Source: Enterococcus sp. 9D6_DIV0238 (GTDB lineage Bacteria > Bacillota > Bacilli > Lactobacillales > Enterococcaceae). From it: 64,000 nt of DNA. The stretch is taken from contig NZ_CP147246.1 of the NCBI RefSeq assembly GCF_002174455.2, forward strand, positions 124,001 to 188,000, written 5' to 3'. Each line of letters starts with the position of its first letter. The first letter of the stretch is position 1. Shown piece by piece: positions 16,770 through 24,011 of the stretch. The notes beneath the pieces were generated by a model. The model was not told the origin of the DNA. It saw nothing but the letters and a program-made list of their open reading frames with translations, and made no database searches. The translations under genes and the position numbers were made by a program.

Positions 16770-16800
16770 GACAATGGACGAGTGTGAACCGAAGAAATAG
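16770..16800 (+). repeat. degenerate copy of the lepA 3' end
   Basis: 27 of 31 bases match lepA 6079-6109, including AATGGACGAG and GAACCGAAGAAATAG, with three adjacent mismatches between them. In the lepA frame it encodes TMDECEPKK and the stop. No other part of lepA is present here. The rest of the gene-free stretch 16594-16992 is AT-rich; I see only this repeat, a terminator and a promoter. Confidence 0.8.
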
Positions 16801-16805
16801 CAATC

Positions 16806-16844
16806 AAAAGATGGATCTCCTAATAAGGTGATCCATCTTTTTTG
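16806..16844 (+). terminator. terminator after the lepA-like repeat
   Basis: AAAAGATGGATC / GATCCATCTTTT stem with a short loop and a T-run, six bases after the repeat's TAG. It is placed where a lepA terminator would be expected and may be the original one. Confidence 0.85.
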
Positions 16845-16853
16845 TTCTATCTA

Positions 16854-16882
16854 TAGACAATATATATCTGCAGATGTATAAT
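16854..16882 (+). promoter_or_regulatory. promoter of the 62-residue protein gene
   Basis: TAGACA (16854-16859), 17-bp spacer, TATAAT (16877-16882): one mismatch from consensus in total. Confidence 0.7.
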
Positions 16883-16992
16883 ATCTGTAAATATAGGATG
16901 ATCATGCGACTGAACTTTTAAAGGTATCCAAAAAAGGAAACATGAAATCCATTCTTTAGAGCTTAAATCATAAATAATAGGAGGAAGTAATC

Positions 16993-17181
16993 ATGTCATT
17001 TAAAGAAGAAATCGACCAACTAAAAGAAACATTTCAACAAACTAAAAAACAAGGAAAAGCTTTAGGTGAGAAATACGCTGAGGAAGGAAAAGGAATTGGT
17101 GAAGAATATAAAAACAAAGGAAAGGAAGTAGGAAAGCAATTTAAAGACCTTTCTAGTGGCATCAAAGATCGATTTAAATAG
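16993..17181 (+). CDS. small, highly charged Gly/Lys/Glu repeat protein
   Basis: 62 residues, no hydrophobic core: short 7-8-residue units of the type (G)K-x-(L/I/V)G-(E/K)-(K/E)Y recur (GKALGEKYAEE, GKGIGEEYKNK, GKEVGKQFKD). The composition resembles hydrophilins and small stress proteins such as CsbD or YtxH tails, but it matches none by motif. AGGAGG nine bases before the ATG, a near-consensus promoter and a strong terminator point to high expression. Probably a soluble, natively disordered stress protein; that is inference. Confidence 0.8.
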   Translation: MSFKEEIDQLKETFQQTKKQGKALGEKYAEEGKGIGEEYKNKGKEVGKQFKDLSSGIKDRFK

Positions 17182-17219
17182 AAAAGCAGCGGCTGTTTTA
17201 TGAAAGCCGCTGCTTTTTT
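17182..17219. terminator. bidirectional terminator
   Basis: AAAAGCAGCGGCT / AGCCGCTGCTTTT stem between convergent genes, with A- and T-runs on both sides. Confidence 0.92.
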
Positions 17220-18087
17220 ATGCTAGATCGTGTAGTAAACGTAAAAATTCTTTTGAAGCATTTGAGAAAACGTGTCCTTTTTTCCAGACGATATTGATGG
17301 TCGCTGTTAATGGAGGTGAACAGGGGATGAAGGTCAAATCAGTAGTTGCTGTGTTTATGATACCATCAATACAAAGTATACTGACCGTTCCTTCCTTAAC
17401 TAATAAAGAAGCATTATAAAGTAAGTTGTATGTTCCAATAATATTAAAATGTTCAATATTTTCTCCTAACCACTCGGCTAATTGATTATCGACAAACGAT
17501 TGATTGGAAATCAATAAGGGAAGTTTATGCAAGTCTGTTGGTGATATCGTTTTTTTCTTAGCTAATTCATGACTATTATTGATCAAAATCCCCCAATGAT
17601 CAGATAGAGGCAAACGAATGTATTCATATTTTTGCTTTTCTACAGGATCGATGACCAGCGCAAAATCAAGAATCCCTTTATCGATTTTCTCTAATACATC
17701 ATCCGCATTTCCACTATAAAGTTCGATACGAACATCAGGATGTTTTTGCTGTAATTCATTGATCAACATAGCAATATAAGAAAAAGCCTGTGTTTCTCCA
17801 CCGCCAATAATGATTTTACCGCTGATCACCTCATGGTTACTTAAATTCGTAGTGGTTGTTTCTACCAATTGAAGTATTTCTTTTCCTCGATTTGCCAAAT
17901 AGACGCCTTCCTCGGTCAGAGTGATCGATCGACTCCCTCGGGTAAACAGTCTTACACCTAATTCTTCTTCCAACTCTTTCAATTGTTTAGATAAAGCAGG
18001 CTGTGAAATATGAAGAACTTCAGCAGCTTTGCTGATCGTTTTTTCTCTCGCAACAGTTAAAAAGTAATTCAATACGCGTAGATCCAT
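17218..18087 (-). CDS. LysR family transcriptional regulator
   Basis: 289 residues. N-terminal winged HTH (YFLTVAREKTISKAAEVLHISQPALSKQLKELEEELGVRLF), linker helix to about residue 85, then a periplasmic-binding-like effector domain (IIIGGGETQAFSYIAMLINELQQ onwards). It is divergent from the acetyltransferase gene at 18202, the usual arrangement for a LysR protein regulating its neighbour. The 114-bp gap contains the dyad CTTATAAG within ATCACTTATAAGTATTAGT, a plausible binding site. Ribosome binding site GGAGGATC. Confidence 0.93.
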   Translation of the reverse strand: MDLRVLNYFLTVAREKTISKAAEVLHISQPALSKQLKELEEELGVRLFTRGSRSITLTEEGVYLANRGKEILQLVETTTTNLSNHEVISGKIIIGGGETQAFSYIAMLINELQQKHPDVRIELYSGNADDVLEKIDKGILDFALVIDPVEKQKYEYIRLPLSDHWGILINNSHELAKKKTISPTDLHKLPLLISNQSFVDNQLAEWLGENIEHFNIIGTYNLLYNASLLVKEGTVSILCIDGIINTATTDLTFIPCSPPLTATINIVWKKGHVFSNASKEFLRLLHDLA

Positions 18088-18201
18088 TAGATCCTCCTAT
18101 AATTAAAAATTATGTCTAGCTATCACTTATAAGTATTAGTTAATCATAACATGATTTTGTAAAATGAAGCTAGTAATAAAATAGAGAGCGAGGAATAAAA
18201 G

Positions 18202-18777
18202 ATGGAAGTGATTAGTTTAGAAAAAAGATTGCTGGGCAAAGAGATTTTACCAGATTCACCATTATTCAAAGAAGTCCATATGATCAAAGAAAATAACGAA
18301 CGATTAATAATGGATTTGAATACACAGTATCGTAAAAATAGCGAGATGCTGAAGTATCTTGAAAAGATCACTGGTCATTCAATTGACGCGTCGGTGACTG
18401 TTTCTCAGCCTTTTTACACTGATTTTGGCAGACATATCATTTTTGGGAAAGATATCTTTATCAATAAGAATGTAACCTTTGTGGATCTTGGAGGAATCAC
18501 ATTAGAAGACAATGTGCTGATTGGTCCAGACAGTCGGCTGATTACGGTCAATCATTTGACTGATCCCCAAAATAGAAGAGGAGTTGCGGTAGCACCGATT
18601 GTAATCAAAAGAAATGCGTGGATCTGTGCAAATGTCTCGATCTTACCAGGAGTGACAATAGGAGAAAATGCCATTGTCGCAGCAGATGCTACTGTCACTA
18701 GAGATGTTCCTAAGAACGCAGTTGTTGTAGGAAGCCCAGCGAAAATCGTGCGTATGATCGATGAAAATGATGAATAA
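18202..18777 (+). CDS. hexapeptide-repeat O-acetyltransferase (maltose/galactoside type)
   Basis: 191 residues of the LacA/Maa class: an N-terminal helical region (about 1-60) and a left-handed beta-helix of hexapeptide repeats (FGKDIFINKNVTFVDLGGITLEDNVLIGP onwards), with the catalytic His in LITVNHLTDP and the exit motif GVTIGENAIVAADATVTRDVPKNAVVVGSPAKIVR. It transfers acetyl from acetyl-CoA to a sugar or similar hydroxyl acceptor in the cytoplasm. The start follows a weak GAGCGAGG. Probably controlled by the divergent LysR gene. It overlaps the lipoprotein gene. Confidence 0.9.
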   Translation: MEVISLEKRLLGKEILPDSPLFKEVHMIKENNERLIMDLNTQYRKNSEMLKYLEKITGHSIDASVTVSQPFYTDFGRHIIFGKDIFINKNVTFVDLGGITLEDNVLIGPDSRLITVNHLTDPQNRRGVAVAPIVIKRNAWICANVSILPGVTIGENAIVAADATVTRDVPKNAVVVGSPAKIVRMIDENDE

Positions 18778-19282
18778 AATTGGTGTTAAGATGATGTTTT
18801 CATTTTCATTACTACTCTTATTCGGTTGTAAAAATGTTCTGAGAAATGATCCATCGTTTAGCGAAGAGCGCTTAGATACAAGTATGGTGAAAAACTACCC
18901 AACAGAGAGTGAGGAAGAGAAGATAACTATTAACAAAGTTACGATCGATCAAATTGATTTTTATATTGAATGGTGTGATAACGCATCAGCTAAAACATTA
19001 CAGCGTATGTTCCCGCTTGAAATCATGATGGATGATCTCCACAACAATGAAAAATATTATTATTTACCAAAGCCGCTTCCAACAGAAGCACAATCTCCTG
19101 GGAAAATAAGTAAAGGTGATGTTATGTTGTTTGGCAAGGATTGTCTTGTACTATTTTATGAAGATCTTGAAACGAATTATGCTTACACACGATTAGGAAA
19201 AGTAATTGATCCTGAAGGTTTGGATCAAATCAGTCACCAAAAGAAATTAAATGTTTTGTTTACCAGTGAAAAAATAGATTAG
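18767..19282 (+). CDS. lipoprotein with cyclophilin-like domain
   Basis: About 171 residues (start ATG 18767 or 18770; both overlap the end of the acetyltransferase gene and neither has a strong site, suggesting coupling). The N-terminus is a signal peptide with lipobox LLLFGC. The body contains TLQRMFPLEIMMDDL, KYYYLPKPLPT, GKISKGDVMLFGKDCLVLFYEDLETNYAYTRLGKV, the pattern of the small beta-barrel cyclophilin-like (DUF/Cyclophil_like) family. No prolyl-isomerase active-site residues are evident. Surface-anchored, function unknown. Confidence 0.82.
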   Translation: MMNKIGVKMMFSFSLLLLFGCKNVLRNDPSFSEERLDTSMVKNYPTESEEEKITINKVTIDQIDFYIEWCDNASAKTLQRMFPLEIMMDDLHNNEKYYYLPKPLPTEAQSPGKISKGDVMLFGKDCLVLFYEDLETNYAYTRLGKVIDPEGLDQISHQKKLNVLFTSEKID

Positions 19283-19513
19283 TGATCAGTGCAGATGAAT
19301 CACCAAAAAAGAAAGAAGTTAAAGCAATTCTAATAAAAAAATGGAATAGAGACTTTCTAACGACATGAAGAAATGAGGTTTCTGGCAGACTGATGATTCA
19401 GCTTCGGTAAAGATAATAAAGTAAAAACTAGTTTATACCAATAAAAATGGTTGTACTAACTTGTATTTTTTTCTGTCACTTATTTTAATAGAAAATATTT
19501 TTCGCCAAACAGC

Positions 19514-19544
19514 TTGACTTAGAGTGCACTTTAAGAGGTAGACT
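19514..19544 (+). promoter_or_regulatory. MerR-type promoter with 19-bp spacer
   Basis: TTGACT (19514-19519) and TAGACT (19539-19544) are 19 bp apart, and the spacer carries the near-perfect dyad CTTAGAGTGCACTTTAAG (19518-19535). This is the layout of MerR-family promoters, and the dyad resembles those of the aldehyde-responsive AdhR/NmlR subgroup. It drives the aldo/keto reductase operon. The preceding stretch 19283-19510 holds no gene. Confidence 0.75.
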
Positions 19545-19590
19545 AACTTTAGTAATAAAAAGTGCAACTTATCAAGTAGGGGGAATCATA

Positions 19591-20574
19591 ATGGAATACG
19601 TAAAATTTGGCAACACTGGTATGGAGGTTTCGCGTCTTTGCTTAGGAGCAATGGGATTTGGTGATCCAGCAAGTGGTTTTCACGAGTGGGTGTTAGAAGA
19701 GAAGGAGAGCAAAGTTGTTATCAAGAAAGCTCTTAATCTAGGCATCAATTTTTTTGATACTGCAAATGTTTATTCTTATGGTGCAAGTGAAGAAATTTTG
19801 GGTAAAGCACTGAACGAATATGCTAACCGTGATGAAATCGTGGTTGCAACAAAATTATTTACAACGATGAAAAAGAATGTTCCGAATAGTGGCGGGCTCT
19901 CAAGAAAAGAAATCTTTCATCAAATCGATCAAAGTTTAAAACGTTTAAATATGGATTATGTCGATTTATATATCATTCATCGCTGGGACTACAATACGCC
20001 GATCGAAGAAACTATGGAAGCATTACATGATGTCGTAAAATCAGGGAAAGTCCGCTATATCGGTGCATCAGCAATGTTCGCCTGGCAGTTTGCCAAAGCA
20101 CAAGCAGTTGCAGAGAAAAACGGCTGGACAAAGTTTGTTTCGATGCAAAATCATTTGAACCTTCTCTATCGGGAAGAAGAACGGGAAATGCTGCCATTAT
20201 GTCAAGATCAAAAAATCGCGGTGACACCTTATAGTCCGCTAGCTTCTGGTCGTTTGACTCGTGATTGGAGCGCCCAAACCAAACGCTTTGAAACAGATAA
20301 AATGGCTCAATCAAAATATGATAAAACAGCAGAGCAAGACCGAATCATCGTTGAACGTGTAAAAGAAATCGCAGAGAAATATAATGTTGAACGAGTACAA
20401 GTTGCATTGGCCTGGCTCCTTCAAAAAGAACAGGTGGTTGCTCCGATCATTGGGGCAACAAAAGAAAGTCACTTAACGAAGGCTCTTCCAGCTTTAGAAT
20501 TAAGGTTGACAGAAGAAGATATTCGATTTTTAGAAGAACCTTATGTTCCCCATGTCATTGTCGGACATCAATAG
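19591..20574 (+). CDS. aldo/keto reductase
   Basis: 327 residues, the usual length of the YajO/YdhF-like AKR group. Catalytic tetrad visible: Asp in FFDTANVYSYGASEEILG, Tyr in the same segment, Lys in VVATKLFT, and His in VDLYIIHRWD. The NADPH-binding end reads VVAPIIGATKESHL. It reduces aldehydes or ketones with NADPH. First gene of a three-gene operon with a cupin and a CMD-family protein, spaced 12 bp apart, behind a MerR-type promoter; together they suggest carbonyl or electrophile detoxification. Strong GGGGG-type ribosome binding site. Confidence 0.94.
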   Translation: MEYVKFGNTGMEVSRLCLGAMGFGDPASGFHEWVLEEKESKVVIKKALNLGINFFDTANVYSYGASEEILGKALNEYANRDEIVVATKLFTTMKKNVPNSGGLSRKEIFHQIDQSLKRLNMDYVDLYIIHRWDYNTPIEETMEALHDVVKSGKVRYIGASAMFAWQFAKAQAVAEKNGWTKFVSMQNHLNLLYREEEREMLPLCQDQKIAVTPYSPLASGRLTRDWSAQTKRFETDKMAQSKYDKTAEQDRIIVERVKEIAEKYNVERVQVALAWLLQKEQVVAPIIGATKESHLTKALPALELRLTEEDIRFLEEPYVPHVIVGHQ

Positions 20575-20586
20575 GAGGAATCAAAG

Positions 20587-21006
20587 ATGGCAAAATATAG
20601 AGAAGTAAAAGATGGTGTGATTTTTTCATCTGGCGAAAAAAATGATGCGTATGCAGATTACTTTGTTGGTCAAAGCTATCTGAAAACGTTAGTGGCTGAT
20701 CCGGCAGTTTCTGTTGGCGTCGGAAATGTGACTTTTGAACCAGGCTGCCGTAATCACTGGCATATCCATCACGATGGGTATCAAATTCTTTTAATTACCG
20801 GCGGCGAAGGCTGGTATCAAGAAGAGGGAAAAGAGGCGGTATTCTTGACTGCTGGTGATGTGATCGTCACCCACGATGGCATAAAACATTGGCATGGTGC
20901 AGCAAAAGACAGCTGGTTTTCGCATCTTGCCATCACAGCAGGAACACCTGAATGGTTGGAACCGGTAACGGATGAGCTTTATAATACGTTAAACACGAAC
21001 CACTAA
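20587..21006 (+). CDS. cupin domain protein
   Basis: 139 residues with both cupin motifs: NHWHIHHDGYQILLITGGEGWYQEEGK (three His and a Glu as metal ligands) and GDVIVTHDGIKHWHGAAKDSWFSH. Small cupins of this type are commonly found next to AKR and CMD genes and are often annotated as (R)-mandelonitrile lyase-like or quercetin dioxygenase-like; the reaction here is not known. GGAGG precedes the start, 12 bp after the reductase gene. Confidence 0.9.
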   Translation: MAKYREVKDGVIFSSGEKNDAYADYFVGQSYLKTLVADPAVSVGVGNVTFEPGCRNHWHIHHDGYQILLITGGEGWYQEEGKEAVFLTAGDVIVTHDGIKHWHGAAKDSWFSHLAITAGTPEWLEPVTDELYNTLNTNH

Positions 21007-21018
21007 AGGAGAGGGAAA

Positions 21019-21333
21019 ATGAAAAAACAAACAGCAGGACGTGATCAGTTAGGAGAATTTGCACCAAAATTTGCCGAGCTGAATGATGATATATTATTTG
21101 GCGAAGTTTGGTCTCGAGAAGAGAAACTATCTGCCCGTGATCGAAGCTTGATCACTTGTGCTAGCCTACTCACTCAAGGCGCACCTCAGCTAGAAGCACA
21201 TATGAAAATTGCCAAGCAAAACGGTGTAACCAAAAAAGAAATCGTAGAGTTGATCACTCATTTAGCTTTTTATACCGGTTGGCCAAAAGCTTGGTCAGCA
21301 TTTTCACTAGCAAAAGAAATATTTGAAGAGTAA
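21019..21333 (+). CDS. carboxymuconolactone decarboxylase (CMD) family protein
   Basis: 104 residues: a compact all-helical CMD fold with LSARDRSLITCASLLTQGAPQLEAHMKIAKQNGVTKKEIVELITHLAFYTGWPKAWSAF. One Cys and two His fall where the family's active site lies, but the CxxC of the AhpD subgroup is absent, so peroxidase activity is unlikely. Last gene of the AKR-cupin-CMD operon, with GGAGAGG before ATG 21019, and followed by a strong terminator. Confidence 0.9.
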   Translation: MKKQTAGRDQLGEFAPKFAELNDDILFGEVWSREEKLSARDRSLITCASLLTQGAPQLEAHMKIAKQNGVTKKEIVELITHLAFYTGWPKAWSAFSLAKEIFEE

Positions 21334-21393
21334 CTGATCAGTGTACACAGGTAAGGAAAATAATTGCTTATTTTTTTACAGTGGTCTAAAAAT

Positions 21394-21440
21394 AGAATGC
21401 GGATAAAAGTGTTTTTTCTTTTATCCTGCATTCTTTTTGT
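21394..21440 (+). terminator. terminator of the AKR operon
   Basis: AGAATGCGGATAAAAG and its complement with one bulged T, loop of Ts, then TTTTTG. Confidence 0.85.
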
Positions 21441-21473
21441 TTCTTATTGAATAGTTTAATCAATGATACAGAT

Positions 21474-21553
21474 TTCCACATTAATGTGGAAGCGAAAGGT
21501 AATTTACTAGCGGCGTAAATGCCTATATACTTTAAATGTGGAAAGCGCTTTCC
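21474..21553 (+). promoter_or_regulatory. promoter region of the PTS operon: 18-bp palindrome, promoter, cre-like site
   Basis: TTCCACATTAATGTGGAA (21474-21491) is a perfect palindrome placed just upstream of TTTACT (21503-21508), 17 bp, TATACT (21526-21531). That position suits an activator, perhaps the PRD regulator encoded first in the operon. GGAAAGCGCTTTCC (21540-21553), another perfect palindrome, matches the catabolite-responsive-element consensus at all but its two end bases and lies at the expected transcript start, suiting CcpA repression. Confidence 0.65.
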
Positions 21554-21565
21554 GGAGGTGTGATG

Positions 21566-23548
21566 ATGAAATTAACAAAACGAGAGAACCAATTACTTGA
21601 TCTTTTGCTTTTACAAAATGAGTATCAAGCAACTACGTTTTTCGGAAATCAGTTATCAGTATCAAACAAAACGATTTATTCAGATTTAAAGAATATTCAG
21701 AAATACTTGGAAAAAACGAAACTAACGATCGACCGGGTACCAAGAAAAGGAATCTATTTGATTGGGAGTCATGCACAGAAAGAACATTTAAAAGCGGTAT
21801 TGTCAAACGAGACGATGGTAGTTTTAGAAAATGAAGCATTTACACCTGCATATCGCCAATTAATCATATTGGCTGATCTATTGATTTACGAAAAAAGAGG
21901 GACATACGAGGACTATGCCGAGCAGTTCTTGATCAGTAAGCAGTCAATCAAGAAGGATATGGATGAGGTCTTCACCTATCTAAAGAAAAATGGTCTAACT
22001 GTGAAGACTGGATCTAAACAAACTGCTCAGGAAAAAGAAACAATGATTCAAAAGGTATTTAAAAAATATCTGATCGGCTATAGCAAAAAGTATCATCCAC
22101 AAGCCGAACATGATCAACGAGATAACCTTACCTATTTTTCAGAGATTCTAGATCCACAAATTGTTTATCAAGTCAATTTATTCATTGAAAAACTAATGAT
22201 TCATACTGGGAAAGTATTAAATGACTATTTTGTTTACTCACTTAGACTTTCTTTATGCATTTTGTTGACTCGTTTGAATCTAGGACATCATGTTGAAGAG
22301 CAAAATGAATTTGTCTTTAAAGATTTAAAAAAGATGCAGCTTTATATGATTGCTTTGGCATTTTCAGAAGATATGAGTCAAGAGCTGAACTGTGTTTTTT
22401 TCAAACATGATATTCAATACTTATGTTCACTGTTATTTGCACATGGGGTCGTTCCGGGTGTTGCCGATCTGCCGATCGATCAAAAGCTTCATATGATAAC
22501 CATTGCTTTGATCGACGAAATGACACATTTGTTGAATGTCCGAGTCGATGAGGATGAACAATTGTATCACTCATTGATTTCGCACATTATCCCTATGGTT
22601 CATCGGCTAAAAAATGATATTTATGTCCGCAATCCTTTGAAAGAAAATATAAAAAGACAATATACGACTATGTTTACATTGACACAATTTGCTTCTGCCG
22701 TTTTTGAAAAGCATTATGGATTATTTTTGAATGAAGATGAAGTATCATTTTTGACGATTCATTTTCAGCTTGCATTTGAGAAGATCCAATTGACAAAACA
22801 TGTTTTGATTGTTTGCGGGAATGGATTGGCAACCTCAGAATTGATCTTCAATCGTATCAAACAAAATTTGCCCGCAAGTGTCGTAATAGAGATCGCAACA
22901 GAAAAGCAGATCAAGGAAAATCCAGTTGATGATATCGATTTGATCATTGCAGCAGTGCCGCTTGAAATAAGTCAGATTCCAGTACTGCATGTATCAGCGC
23001 TACCAACAGCAGATGAAGTAGCGATGATCGCCGCTTATTTATCGACTATGAGTGAACATGAAAAAACGATGACGTATTCTAAAAAGAATACGACTGTTTC
23101 TCTAGCATCATTTATTCATGAAGATCTGATTTTTTTGAACATGGCGTTTAATGAGAAAAAGGAGATCCTGAATTATTTGATTGAACAATATGAGCGATTG
23201 GGTTTAGTCGAGCATGGGTTTGAAGAAACGATTTTTCAAAGGGAGGAACTTGGTAATACAAGTATTGTGAGCGGTGTAGCGATTCCTCATGGTGCACCAG
23301 ATACTGTGAAAGAAACAAGTCTGTCATTTATGACAACAAAACACCCAGTACAATGGGATACAAATGCTGTTCGATTGATTGTCACAATAGCGATTGCAGA
23401 AAAAGATATGGCTATTGCCAAAGATTTAGTTTCTGATCTATATAATGTTATCAATTCTAAAGAAAACGTACAACAAATAATCGAGAGTCAAAATGCTGAA
23501 GAGCTGATGGCTTATGTGAGAAGGAGGACAGCGGAGGATGTATTTTGA
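21566..23548 (+). CDS. PRD-containing transcriptional regulator with EIIB- and EIIA-like domains
   Basis: 660 residues, a LicR/MtlR-type activator: N-terminal DNA-binding HTH domains (KRENQLLDLLLLQ and SNKTIYSDLKNIQKYL), two PTS regulation domains (about 170-390), an EIIB-like domain with the phosphorylatable Cys near 417 (HVLIVCGNGLATSE), and a C-terminal EIIA-like domain with His near 574 (GVAIPHGAP). Phosphorylation by HPr and the cognate EIIs would tune activity by sugar supply. ATG 21566 is chosen for spacing from GGAGGTG (21554-21560). It overlaps the IIA gene by 11 bp. Confidence 0.92.
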   Translation: MKLTKRENQLLDLLLLQNEYQATTFFGNQLSVSNKTIYSDLKNIQKYLEKTKLTIDRVPRKGIYLIGSHAQKEHLKAVLSNETMVVLENEAFTPAYRQLIILADLLIYEKRGTYEDYAEQFLISKQSIKKDMDEVFTYLKKNGLTVKTGSKQTAQEKETMIQKVFKKYLIGYSKKYHPQAEHDQRDNLTYFSEILDPQIVYQVNLFIEKLMIHTGKVLNDYFVYSLRLSLCILLTRLNLGHHVEEQNEFVFKDLKKMQLYMIALAFSEDMSQELNCVFFKHDIQYLCSLLFAHGVVPGVADLPIDQKLHMITIALIDEMTHLLNVRVDEDEQLYHSLISHIIPMVHRLKNDIYVRNPLKENIKRQYTTMFTLTQFASAVFEKHYGLFLNEDEVSFLTIHFQLAFEKIQLTKHVLIVCGNGLATSELIFNRIKQNLPASVVIEIATEKQIKENPVDDIDLIIAAVPLEISQIPVLHVSALPTADEVAMIAAYLSTMSEHEKTMTYSKKNTTVSLASFIHEDLIFLNMAFNEKKEILNYLIEQYERLGLVEHGFEETIFQREELGNTSIVSGVAIPHGAPDTVKETSLSFMTTKHPVQWDTNAVRLIVTIAIAEKDMAIAKDLVSDLYNVINSKENVQQIIESQNAEELMAYVRRRTAEDVF

Positions 23549-23993
23549 TAGTGAAATCGCTGAATTTCAAGTTGAAGTAACAGATAAAGAGGACGCGTTT
23601 AAACGTTTGACAGAACAATTAACTGAAAAAAATTTTATTACAGAAGATTTTCTTGAGCATCTTATTGAAAGGGAAAAAGATTTTCCCACTGGTTTAGCAG
23701 TCAAAAATATGGGTGTGGCGATCCCTCATACAGACAGCGAATATGTCAAACGGTCGCAGATCGCTTTTATGTCTTTGAAAAATCCGATCACTTTTTTTGA
23801 AATGGGAACAAGTGACAAACCAGTAGAGGTTCAGATGATCTTTATGCTGGCGTTAAAAGAACCACACGAACAATTGGAAATGCTGCAAAAGCTTATCAGT
23901 ATGATTCAGCAACAGGAAATTATGGAGCAACTGTATCATTGCCGTACAAAAACAGAATTTATTCAACTTATTCATCAGGTTGGCTTGGCATAA
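23538..23993 (+). CDS. PTS sugar transporter subunit IIA (galactitol/fructose-type)
   Basis: 151 residues of the PTS EIIA type 2 fold; phosphorylated His at H64 in GVAIPHTDSEYVKR, the Ser-Glu-Tyr extension being typical of galactitol-type IIA. Accepts phosphate from HPr and passes it to IIB. Starts inside the end of the regulator gene (ATG 23538, GGAGGA site), showing translational coupling. Cytoplasmic. Confidence 0.9.
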   Translation: MYFDSEIAEFQVEVTDKEDAFKRLTEQLTEKNFITEDFLEHLIEREKDFPTGLAVKNMGVAIPHTDSEYVKRSQIAFMSLKNPITFFEMGTSDKPVEVQMIFMLALKEPHEQLEMLQKLISMIQQQEIMEQLYHCRTKTEFIQLIHQVGLA

Positions 23994-24011
23994 GGAAATG
24001 GGGGAAAAAAC

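Noticed and set aside
6110..16800. Active mobile element or prophage
   Set aside because: No integrase, transposase, relaxase or phage structural gene is present; only the flanking repeat suggests past insertion.
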